Positions 7,143-13,369 of a DNA stretch of 15,768 nucleotides are shown here, piece by piece; the stretch's first letter is position 1, and the number at the start of each line of letters is the position of its first letter. Both the position numbers and the translations under genes were made by a program. Source of the stretch: an uncultured Bacilli bacterium (GTDB lineage Bacteria > Bacillota_I > Bacilli_A > RF39 > UBA660). The notes beneath the pieces were generated by a model that made no database searches, was not told the origin of the DNA, and saw only the letters and a program-made list of their open reading frames with translations. The stretch is taken from assembly GCA_947632685.1 (NCBI GenBank), contig CANRQD010000019.1:1-15768 (forward strand), written 5' to 3'.

Positions 7143-8201
7143 ATGGAAGAATCAATAAGAGAAAGAAAAAAACTAAATTTATGGTTACGAGTAATATTGA
7201 TTATTATCATATGTATGGGCATTTTTTTACCTATAATCGGTATAATTAAAATAACATCAACAATTAAAAATAATAACAAAAAAGTTATTTATAGCTCAAC
7301 TATAAACCGAAATTCTAATTATAAAGTAGAATTATATGATAATAATTATATAGATCAAAAAGAAATGGGAGCAGATCATATATATATATCAGATTTAGTA
7401 AAAAATATTAAATTTGATTTATTTTATACATATTCTGCAACTGATAAAACTGATTTAAATTATTCTTATGATATAAAAGCAAAATTATGTGGTGAAAATA
7501 ATAATAATGCTACTGGTGAAAAAGATTTAATATGGGAAAAAGATTATACTTTAATGGAAGAAAAAAATAAATCTATAAATAATGCATCTGGATTTAATAT
7601 AACAGAAAATATAAATATAGATTTTCCAAAATATAATAAAGAAGTAAGTGATTTTAAAAGACAATTTGGTATCAATTTAGATACATATTTAAAAATAACC
7701 ATGAACATTAAATATAATGGTAATTATAAAGATAATAAAATTAATAAAACTGATAAAGTTATCTTAGAAATTCCATTAGGTATCCAAGCTTTTTCTATAA
7801 AGGAAAATTATGATAAGAAAAATACTTATAATATTTATAAGAATAATAATCTACTGACTTTAAACAATAAATTATTAATTTCTATATGTATTATAATTTT
7901 TATAGCAACCTCTGTATTAGCACTATTAACATATAAGGCTATATTTAATATCAAACCAAAAAGTAAGTATACAAAAGAATTAGATAAAATCTTAAAATCA
8001 TATGGAGAAATAATTGTAGAAGTTACAACTCCAGTAAAAACTAAAAATTATAATATTATTAATGTTAAGAATATCGAAGAAATGATTGATTTAGAAGAAG
8101 AATTAAGAATACCTATAATTCTTTATGAAAGTATATATAAACATACTGCTACTTTTACTATAACTTATAATAAAACAATATATAAATATATATTAAACTA
8201 A
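7143..8201 (+). CDS. DUF5305 family membrane protein
   Basis: A 352-residue protein with a membrane helix at about 14-37, an outer beta-rich domain (about 40-240) containing SDLVKNIKFDLFYTY and a second helix at about 244-268, followed by a cytoplasmic tail. The tail has the pattern KYTKELDKILKSYGEIIVEV, VKNIEEMIDLEEELRIPIIL and a final tyrosine-rich strand, which I recognise as DUF5305; in archaea and Bacillota this family is commonly found beside S26B signal peptidases. Function unknown; a role in assembling or anchoring the secreted partners is inference. The ATG at 7143 is forced by an in-frame TAA at 7137-7139, yet the nearest ribosome-like site (AAAGG, 7126-7130) is 12 bases away, so translation may be weaker than upstream genes or coupled. 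A terminator follows immediately. Confidence 0.8.
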   Translation: MEESIRERKKLNLWLRVILIIIICMGIFLPIIGIIKITSTIKNNNKKVIYSSTINRNSNYKVELYDNNYIDQKEMGADHIYISDLVKNIKFDLFYTYSATDKTDLNYSYDIKAKLCGENNNNATGEKDLIWEKDYTLMEEKNKSINNASGFNITENINIDFPKYNKEVSDFKRQFGINLDTYLKITMNIKYNGNYKDNKINKTDKVILEIPLGIQAFSIKENYDKKNTYNIYKNNNLLTLNNKLLISICIIIFIATSVLALLTYKAIFNIKPKSKYTKELDKILKSYGEIIVEVTTPVKTKNYNIINVKNIEEMIDLEEELRIPIILYESIYKHTATFTITYNKTIYKYILN

Positions 8202-8227
8202 AAGACTTTATTAATATAAGTCTTTTT
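8200..8227 (+). terminator. Rho-independent terminator of the SipW-type operon
   Basis: A perfect 8-bp stem (8201-8208 AAAGACTT with 8218-8225 AAGTCTTT, extendable by one A-T pair) around a 9-base loop, ending in five T. It starts within the DUF5305 stop codon. Confidence 0.85.
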
Positions 8228-8322
8228 AAATGCTAAATAATGTATTATTAGTACAGATAATAATATGTATATTACATGTCATATAGATTTATCTTTTACT
8301 AATATATTATGAATATGTGCAT

Positions 8323-8358
8323 AAAAAAAATCCTAATTGCAAAACAATTAAGATTTTT
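8323..8358 (-). terminator. Rho-independent terminator of htrA
   Basis: Arms 8326-8332 with 8352-8358 (7 bp) and 8334-8339 with 8345-8350 (6 bp), one C/A mismatch, loop CAAAA. On the minus strand eight T follow. It lies just after the htrA stop and also ends in a short T run on the plus strand. Between this and the preceding terminator, about 95 bases hold no gene that I can see. Confidence 0.8.
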
Positions 8359-8367
8359 ATATTTTAT

Positions 8368-9486
8368 TTAGTTATTTAATTTAGTTAAGGTAACCTTTGT
8401 AGTATGTTCTTTACCATTTCTAATATAAGTTATTTCAATACTATCTCCAGGTTTATTTTTATATAATTCATATCTTAAATAGGCAGTATCTTTAACTTTT
8501 TCACCATTCAATTTAGTAATTATATCTCCTGCTTTTAAATCTGATTTAGCTGCTCCAGAACCTGCTGATATATCGGCAACAACAACACCTTCTGTAATAT
8601 TATCATCTATTCTTATATTATATCTATATAATGCTGTTGCATCACTTACATTAACCATACTAATACCAAGCATTGGCCATTCTATCTTCTTACCTTGCTC
8701 TAATTCAGAAACATGTGCCATAGCTATTTCAATTGGTATTGCAAACCCCATACCTTCAATTTCATCTTGAACTAATTTCATAGAGTTAACGCCAATAACT
8801 TCTCCATTAATATTTAAAAGTGGTCCTCCACTATTACCAGGATTTATAGCAGCATCTATTTGTAAAACTTTCATAACCCAATCTTCACTAGTAGTACCAG
8901 AAACACTTAATGATACCATTCTATCTTTACCAGATAATATTCCTGATGTAACACTTCCTCTATAATCATATCCCATAGGTGATCCAACTGTGAATACTGT
9001 ATCCCCTACTGCTACTTTTTCTGAAGATGAAATAGTAGCAACCTTTAAGACTTTATCTTTTGGAATACTTAAAATTGCGATATCTAAATATTCATCTCCA
9101 CCTAATATTTTAGCATCAATTTCTTCATCATTTGATAAGACTAATTTAACTCCATCACATCCAGATACAACATGTTGATTAGTAACTAAATATCCATTTT
9201 TATCATCCTTTTTATATACAAAGCCTGTTCCTGTTGAATATTCCTCATTTCCCTTATAAGATTTAACCATAACAACAGCATCATATACATTATCAATTGC
9301 GGCAGCTAAACTATTTTTTTCATATACAACATTTTTACCTTTAGTTTCTACTACTGATTCAGTTTGATTATTAAATAATGGAACATATTTTAAAATCAGT
9401 ACCATTATTAATCCTCCCATTACAAATGAAAATAATGTTATAAATAATGTTTTTGAATTATCTTGTGTATTAACTTTTTTATTCAT
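8368..9486 (-). CDS. Membrane-anchored HtrA/Deg serine protease
   Basis: A 372-residue quality-control protease of family S1C. A single N-terminal membrane helix (about 12-33) places the protease on the outer face of the membrane. The trypsin-like domain has H105 (TNQHVV), D135 (EYLDIAIL) and S219 in NPGNSGGPLLN. One PDZ domain occupies about 298-368, with VVVADISAGSGAAKSDLKAG and a typical end EITYIRNGKEHTTKVTL. All catalytic residues are present. Its ATG (9486) lies inside the end of the upstream abi gene, an 8-base overlap, with AAAGGAG about 10 bases upstream, so translation of the two is coupled. Gram-positive HtrA proteins usually respond to secretion stress; a link with the secretion systems in this window is possible but not shown. 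Confidence 0.95.
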   Translation of the reverse strand: MNKKVNTQDNSKTLFITLFSFVMGGLIMVLILKYVPLFNNQTESVVETKGKNVVYEKNSLAAAIDNVYDAVVMVKSYKGNEEYSTGTGFVYKKDDKNGYLVTNQHVVSGCDGVKLVLSNDEEIDAKILGGDEYLDIAILSIPKDKVLKVATISSSEKVAVGDTVFTVGSPMGYDYRGSVTSGILSGKDRMVSLSVSGTTSEDWVMKVLQIDAAINPGNSGGPLLNINGEVIGVNSMKLVQDEIEGMGFAIPIEIAMAHVSELEQGKKIEWPMLGISMVNVSDATALYRYNIRIDDNITEGVVVADISAGSGAAKSDLKAGDIITKLNGEKVKDTAYLRYELYKNKPGDSIEITYIRNGKEHTTKVTLTKLNN

Positions 9487-10432
9487 TGTTTTCTATACTC
9501 CTTTCAATATTTTTTAATTCTTTCCAATTCTCAGGAAATCCCATTCTATTTAAAACATCCTTTATACTAATTGTATTTAAATTATAAGCTAAAGTATTAA
9601 CAGCATTATCCATTTCTATAATCATACTATTAAACTTATCCTTATCTAGAAGTTGCTTCATTATTATTAATAAAGCAAATAAATCATTTTTACCATTAAC
9701 ATACTGACCATCACTTTTCCCTATATTTAATATTTGATGATATACAGTATCATTAATAGCTTTTTGAGTTCTATTCTCATATAATATATCTTCATGGGCA
9801 CATAGATTTCTATAATTAGCTAATATAGGTAAATAATCTTCAAATATCTCATTATCAATTTGATATACTGAACTAATTGCCTTTTGATCATCTGTTTTTA
9901 ATATGGAATACATTTCACTAACTATACCAAATGATAATACTTTAACTAAAATCCAAAGAGGAATATAACCATAATTACAAGCATAATGTTGAGTAGCAGA
10001 ATGCTGACTACCATTAACTCTAATTTGACGTTGCATCTTTTTCATCAAATCATTTACCTGTTTTCTTTTTTCTGGCCTTCTAGTAAAATTTTTAGGTTTT
10101 AAATATTCTTTTTCCTTATAACCATATTTTTTAGATAATTGATAAGATATTATAGATTTAAAATTATTTTCAATTATTAATAAATTTTTAAAACAAATAG
10201 TTCTAAATGTTCTATCAAATAGAAATAAACTATATAACTCTTCAAAAGTAGTACCTTGTTTAAAAACTTTATCTCCATTTGATTCCATAAATAAATGTCT
10301 ATAACCATTAATAAAAAAATAATTTTCTCTCAGTAAAACACCTTTAGCATACTTTTCATTATTAATAACTAAATGCTTAGATCTTAATATTTCAATCTGC
10401 TCATCCAGGGTTTTAAACTGCTTTTCTACCAT
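9479..10432 (-). CDS. Abi family (Abi_2) HEPN-domain protein
   Basis: A 317-residue soluble protein of the Abi_2 (AbiD/AbiF) family, members of which give abortive phage resistance in lactococci. The marks are FLFDRTFRTICFKNLLIIEN (71-90), PLWILVKVLSFG (158-169) and ANYRNLCAHEDILYENR near 205-221. RNLCAH gives R208-x4-H213, the HEPN ribonuclease motif, so RNA cleavage is a reasonable expectation. The ATG at 10432 is chosen because AGGTGA lies 5 bases upstream; a GTG at 10441 is inside that site. Its stop overlaps htrA by 8 bases. No antitoxin gene or integrase is adjacent, and base composition does not stand out by eye. Phage defence or a toxin role is inferred from family membership only. 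Confidence 0.9.
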   Translation of the reverse strand: MVEKQFKTLDEQIEILRSKHLVINNEKYAKGVLLRENYFFINGYRHLFMESNGDKVFKQGTTFEELYSLFLFDRTFRTICFKNLLIIENNFKSIISYQLSKKYGYKEKEYLKPKNFTRRPEKRKQVNDLMKKMQRQIRVNGSQHSATQHYACNYGYIPLWILVKVLSFGIVSEMYSILKTDDQKAISSVYQIDNEIFEDYLPILANYRNLCAHEDILYENRTQKAINDTVYHQILNIGKSDGQYVNGKNDLFALLIIMKQLLDKDKFNSMIIEMDNAVNTLAYNLNTISIKDVLNRMGFPENWKELKNIERSIENNE

Positions 10433-10450
10433 AATTCTCACCTAATATAG

Positions 10451-10459
10451 ATTATATCA
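10451..10459 (-). promoter_or_regulatory. Extended -10 promoter of abi-htrA
   Basis: On the minus strand TGATATAAT is a perfect extended -10 about 20 bases before the abi ATG. No good -35 at 17 bases. It faces away from an identical element at 10501-10509. Confidence 0.6.
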
Positions 10460-10500
10460 TATAAATTAAATAATAAATATGAAATTTTTATGAATTTTTT

Positions 10501-10509
10501 TGATATAAT
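10501..10509 (+). promoter_or_regulatory. Extended -10 promoter of the phospholipase-like gene
   Basis: TGATATAAT is a perfect extended -10 located 20 bases before the ATG at 10529; the GAGGAGTGA ribosome site lies between. No good -35 is visible. It is the same 9-mer used by the divergent abi promoter. Confidence 0.6.
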
Positions 10510-10528
10510 GTATTAGAGGAGTGATTAA

Positions 10529-11509
10529 ATGCCTGCTACTGCTACACATGCATTTTTTGCAGAAGATATCTACAATAAATTAGATGAAGTTACTAAAGAA
10601 AAAATTCATAGTGAAAAAAAATCTTTATTAATGTTTTCACAAAATACAGATCCACTTATGTTTTATAATATTATGAATTTAAAAAGAGGCAAAAAAATAA
10701 GAGATTTTCATTATGTATCACATACAGTTAAAACAAACGATTTCTTTAGTAATTTAATAACTTATATCAAAATAAATAAATACTATAATAATCCTAGAGT
10801 TTTAGTATTTTTATATGGGTTTATATCACATTTTTGTCTAGATAGTATTATGCATCCATATATAGTTTATAAAACAGGTGAATTTAATAAAAAAGATAAA
10901 ACTACACTAAAATATAATTGTCTTCATCACTATATGGAAACATTTATTGATAATACTTTAATTGCAGAAAGAGCAAATAAAAACTATAAAAAATTTAATA
11001 TTGGTTTATTTTGCTTTGATTTAAGAAAATTTCCTAAAGAATTAAATAATACTATAGATTACACTTTTGATAAGACATTTAATCAAAAAAATATGAGTAA
11101 AATATACTATACATCTCTAAAACAAATGAAAACATTTTTAACTTTATTTAGAAAAGATAGTTATGGTATTAAAAAGATAGGTTATAAACTTATAGATACA
11201 ATAACACCTAAAAATAGTTTTATATTTGATTCATTATCATATAATCAAGAATTAATAGATACCAATAATTATCTAAATATAAACAATAAAAAATGGAATT
11301 ATCCAATAGATGAAAAAAAAGTTAGTATAAAATCATTTTATGATTTATATAATGATGCTTTAGATGAAGCTTTAACTATTATAAAAGAAGTAAACGATTA
11401 TTTTTATAATGATAAAAAAATTAATATAAATAAATTATTTAAAAATAAAAGTTATGTAACAGGTATAGATTGTAATAAAAACTTAAAACAAAAATATTTT
11501 GAATTTTAG
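10529..11509 (+). CDS. Zinc-dependent phospholipase C-like (ZnDepPLPC) protein
   Basis: A 326-residue protein whose N-terminal half fits the zinc-dependent phospholipase C / S1-P1 nuclease fold. Likely metal ligands are H7 (TATHAFFAEDI), D41 (QNTDPLMFY), H61 (DFHYVSH), H101 and D105 (ISHFCLDSIMHP), H109, and an H133-H134...E137...D141 helix. There is no signal peptide or membrane segment, unlike secreted clostridial toxins of the family, so it probably works in the cytosol; many Bacillota encode such non-secreted members with unknown substrates. The Lys-, Asn- and Tyr-rich C-terminal half (from about 150) is not recognised. GAGGAGTGA sets the ATG. The SpoIID-like gene follows after 43 bases on the same strand. 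Phosphoester hydrolysis is inferred; lipid specificity cannot be read. Confidence 0.75.
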   Translation: MPATATHAFFAEDIYNKLDEVTKEKIHSEKKSLLMFSQNTDPLMFYNIMNLKRGKKIRDFHYVSHTVKTNDFFSNLITYIKINKYYNNPRVLVFLYGFISHFCLDSIMHPYIVYKTGEFNKKDKTTLKYNCLHHYMETFIDNTLIAERANKNYKKFNIGLFCFDLRKFPKELNNTIDYTFDKTFNQKNMSKIYYTSLKQMKTFLTLFRKDSYGIKKIGYKLIDTITPKNSFIFDSLSYNQELIDTNNYLNINNKKWNYPIDEKKVSIKSFYDLYNDALDEALTIIKEVNDYFYNDKKININKLFKNKSYVTGIDCNKNLKQKYFEF

Positions 11510-11552
11510 TATAATATATTAAACTTATTTCATAATAACAATAGGTGATATT

Positions 11553-12602
11553 ATGTTTTATAGATATGAAATAAGAAATAATGGAAAAGAAGATATATTA
11601 TATTTATATCTTACAATGGACTATGAATTTTCTAAAGAATTAGATGCTGATGAAGATAATAAAATTGAAAAAAATGCAGAAAATTTTATAAAAAATAATA
11701 GTATAGACTTTAATGGTAATAAAATATATTTAGTAGTTAATGGTATTATAGTAAAAACTTTAGAGTTAAATAAACAAGATGAAAAAATAATTGTTAAGAA
11801 TAATAAATATTCAAATACAGCATTCTATATTAATCTTAAAGATACTAATAATATTATAACTAAGATTGATTTAAAAACTTATTTATTAGGGGTTGTGGCA
11901 ACAAATAGTATGAATGATTTAGAGATTGATGCGATAAAAGCAATAACTTTATTATATAGAACTTATGCCTTTAAAGAAATGAAAGAAAATAATTATATTA
12001 ATATAACAGATAAATTTCAAACATATAAACCTATAACTTATTTTAAAGATATATGGAAAAATGATTATCAATACTATTATGATAGAATTGAAAAAGCTAT
12101 TGTTGAAACTGATGGTGAATTTATAACTTATGAAAATAATTATATTTTACCTTTTATTCATATATGTAATAATAGTTTAACTACTACTAATGAAAACTAC
12201 AAATATTTAGAAAGAGTAACAAGCTTATGGGATTATGCATCACCTAATTATTTAGAGATAAAAGATTATAATTACAATGAATTAGAAAAAATATTTAATA
12301 TGAAAAAGAATCAACTAAGAAAAATTACAATTTTAGAAACTGATAAAAGTAATCAAATAAAAAGTATAAAAGTAAATAATAATGTCTATACAGGAGAAGA
12401 ATTTAGAAGATTATTAAATCTAAAATCTGCTGATATTAATATGATTATTAATTCTACACATATAAGATTTATTACTAAAGGATTTGGACATAATATGGGA
12501 TTAAGTCAATTTGGCGCTAATGAATTAGCAAAACAAAATGTATCATATATAAAAATATTAACTTATTATTTCCCTAAAATCGAGATAAAGAAAAGTATAT
12601 AA
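11553..12602 (+). CDS. SpoIID/LytB-domain protein lacking signal peptide and usual catalytic Glu
   Basis: A 349-residue protein. The SpoIID domain starts at about 105 (IDLKTYLLGVVATNSMNDLEI), continues through AIKAITLLYRTYAF and AIVETDGEFITYENNYILPF, and ends with the conserved GFGHNMGLSQFGAN at 310-323 and ILTYYFP. SpoIID itself is a lytic transglycosylase acting on peptidoglycan stem-peptide-free strands during spore engulfment, and its catalytic glutamate lies in the VVAAEMP motif. Here that stretch reads VVATNSMN (114-121), with Asn or Ser in the Glu place, so ordinary catalysis looks lost. The first 100 residues are an unrecognised domain that starts MFYRYEIRNNGKED with no signal peptide or membrane helix. 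AGGTGAT precedes the ATG. It may be a binding protein or act on something other than the usual glycan. Confidence 0.82.
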   Translation: MFYRYEIRNNGKEDILYLYLTMDYEFSKELDADEDNKIEKNAENFIKNNSIDFNGNKIYLVVNGIIVKTLELNKQDEKIIVKNNKYSNTAFYINLKDTNNIITKIDLKTYLLGVVATNSMNDLEIDAIKAITLLYRTYAFKEMKENNYINITDKFQTYKPITYFKDIWKNDYQYYYDRIEKAIVETDGEFITYENNYILPFIHICNNSLTTTNENYKYLERVTSLWDYASPNYLEIKDYNYNELEKIFNMKKNQLRKITILETDKSNQIKSIKVNNNVYTGEEFRRLLNLKSADINMIINSTHIRFITKGFGHNMGLSQFGANELAKQNVSYIKILTYYFPKIEIKKSI

Positions 12603-12686
12603 AAATAACTTTCTGTGAATTGAATCCAGTTTCTTAAACATAAGAAACATGGATTCATCTCACTAATGAAAGTTATTTATTTTTTT
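12603..12686. terminator. Three-tier bidirectional hairpin between convergent genes
   Basis: The outer stem is a perfect 11 bp (12603-12613 with 12668-12678), a middle 4 bp is GTGA 12615-12618 with TCAC 12660-12663, and the inner stem is 16 bp (12621-12636 with 12641-12657) with one bulged A and loop AACA. Seven T follow on the plus strand and a T-rich stretch on the minus strand. It ends the SpoIID-like gene and, from the other side, the type VII operon, whose last stop codon is inside the outer stem. It is much larger than the other terminators here. Confidence 0.75.
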
Positions 12687-12894
12687 CAATCATAGTTTTT
12701 AATGCTTCATCAGAATATTTATATAATTGAACAGAAGAGATTAAAAATCTAGTATAGGTATCTACTTCTTCACAAAATTTTCTAACATTATTACTACTTT
12801 CTTCATCTTTCATATATGATTTAATAATATCAGATGATTTATTAAGTTGATCAGCTAATTTTAACATCTCATCATATGATAATTTACCTATCAT
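12673..12894 (-). CDS. Small helical protein at type VII secretion locus, possible WXG100-like partner
   Basis: A 73-residue protein I cannot place in a family. It looks like two helices joined near residues 30-36: YDEMLKLADQLNKSSDIIKSYM, then VRKFCEEVDTYTRFLISSVQLYKY. There is no signal peptide or long hydrophobic segment and no WXG. Near the end Y58-K-Y-S-D62 matches the YxxxD/E export motif known from type VII substrates, and the two-helix shape and position recall EsxA/EsxB-type proteins, although it is shorter than the usual 90-100 residues. Its ATG overlaps the TGA of the preceding small gene (ATGA), with AAGGTGG upstream, so the two are translated together and might form a heterodimer. 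It is the last gene of the essC operon. Function is inference from location. Confidence 0.7.
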   Translation of the reverse strand: MIGKLSYDEMLKLADQLNKSSDIIKSYMKDEESSNNVRKFCEEVDTYTRFLISSVQLYKYSDEALKTMIEKNK

Positions 12895-13091
12895 TTTTCC
12901 ACCTTCTTAGAATCTAATACTTCTAAAACTTGTGTTGTTTTATTAGGTACTGTATTTAATAAGACATTTTTATATTTTTTTAAATCTGAAATTAAACTTA
13001 AATTATCACTATTATCCCATGATAATTCAATTTTATCTAATATAGAAAATATTAAATCAATTTCTTTTATATATTCACTTTTCTCTTTCAA
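12891..13091 (-). CDS. Small helical protein at type VII secretion locus, first of a coupled pair
   Basis: A 66-residue, charged, mostly helical protein, family not recognised. It reads helix (about 5-23), then SWDNSDN with the only Trp at 25, then helix ISDLKKYKNVLLNTV; a Trp at the turn between two helices is loosely like WXG100 proteins, but the Gly is absent and the second helix is short. The start is a TTG at 13091, supported by AGGGG 8 bases before it; no in-frame ATG is available near the front. The gene begins 11 bases after the EsaB-like stop and overlaps the next small gene by ATGA. Candidate roles are a partner or chaperone of the downstream 73-residue protein or a secreted dimer subunit; none is shown. 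Confidence 0.65.
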   Translation of the reverse strand: MKEKSEYIKEIDLIFSILDKIELSWDNSDNLSLISDLKKYKNVLLNTVPNKTTQVLEVLDSKKVEK

Positions 13092-13102
13092 ACTATCATC
13101 CC

Positions 13103-13360
13103 CTATATTAATATAATCCTTGAACCATTTTTTAAATCAGTATCAATTAACTTGGTATTTTCATCATACATTAATCCAGTATCTTTACTATATAAATTAG
13201 TATCATTAGTAACAGTATAAACATTGTCTGTTAAATCTAAAAGTCCTTTTTCTACCATTTTCTTTAAGGTTCCTATTTTTTTATTTACAGGTACAAAAAT
13301 ATCATATTCTTTTTCAATAGCTGGTATATAAACCTCCAATAAAATTTTATTATTATCCAT
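13103..13360 (-). CDS. EsaB/YukD-like ubiquitin-fold protein of type VII secretion
   Basis: An 85-residue protein with a ubiquitin-like pattern: KILLEVYIPAIEKEYDIFVP as the first hairpin, the helix IGTLKKMVEKGLLDL (about 29-43), and a C-terminal half with LYSKDTGLMYDENTKLIDTD ending NGSRIILI, which matches the EsaB/YukD family. EsaB is a small cytosolic component or regulator of Firmicutes type VII (Ess/Yuk) secretion. The ATG at 13360 follows GGAGG, whose first bases overlap the essC stop codon; the intergenic gap is 9 bases. In Staphylococcus and Bacillus the gene lies upstream of essB-essC, while here it follows essC directly, with no essB-like gene in between. Confidence 0.82.
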   Translation of the reverse strand: MDNNKILLEVYIPAIEKEYDIFVPVNKKIGTLKKMVEKGLLDLTDNVYTVTNDTNLYSKDTGLMYDENTKLIDTDLKNGSRIILI

Positions 13361-13369
13361 ATTTTCCTC

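Noticed and set aside
8228..8320. Possible small RNA or operator (ATGTA-TAT-TACAT hairpin) between the two terminators
   Set aside because: Short AT-rich inverted repeats are expected by chance at this composition, and no promoter or T-tract is associated.
8990..9178. Open frame on the plus strand inside htrA
   Set aside because: Antisense to the catalytic domain of htrA, with no recognisable features.
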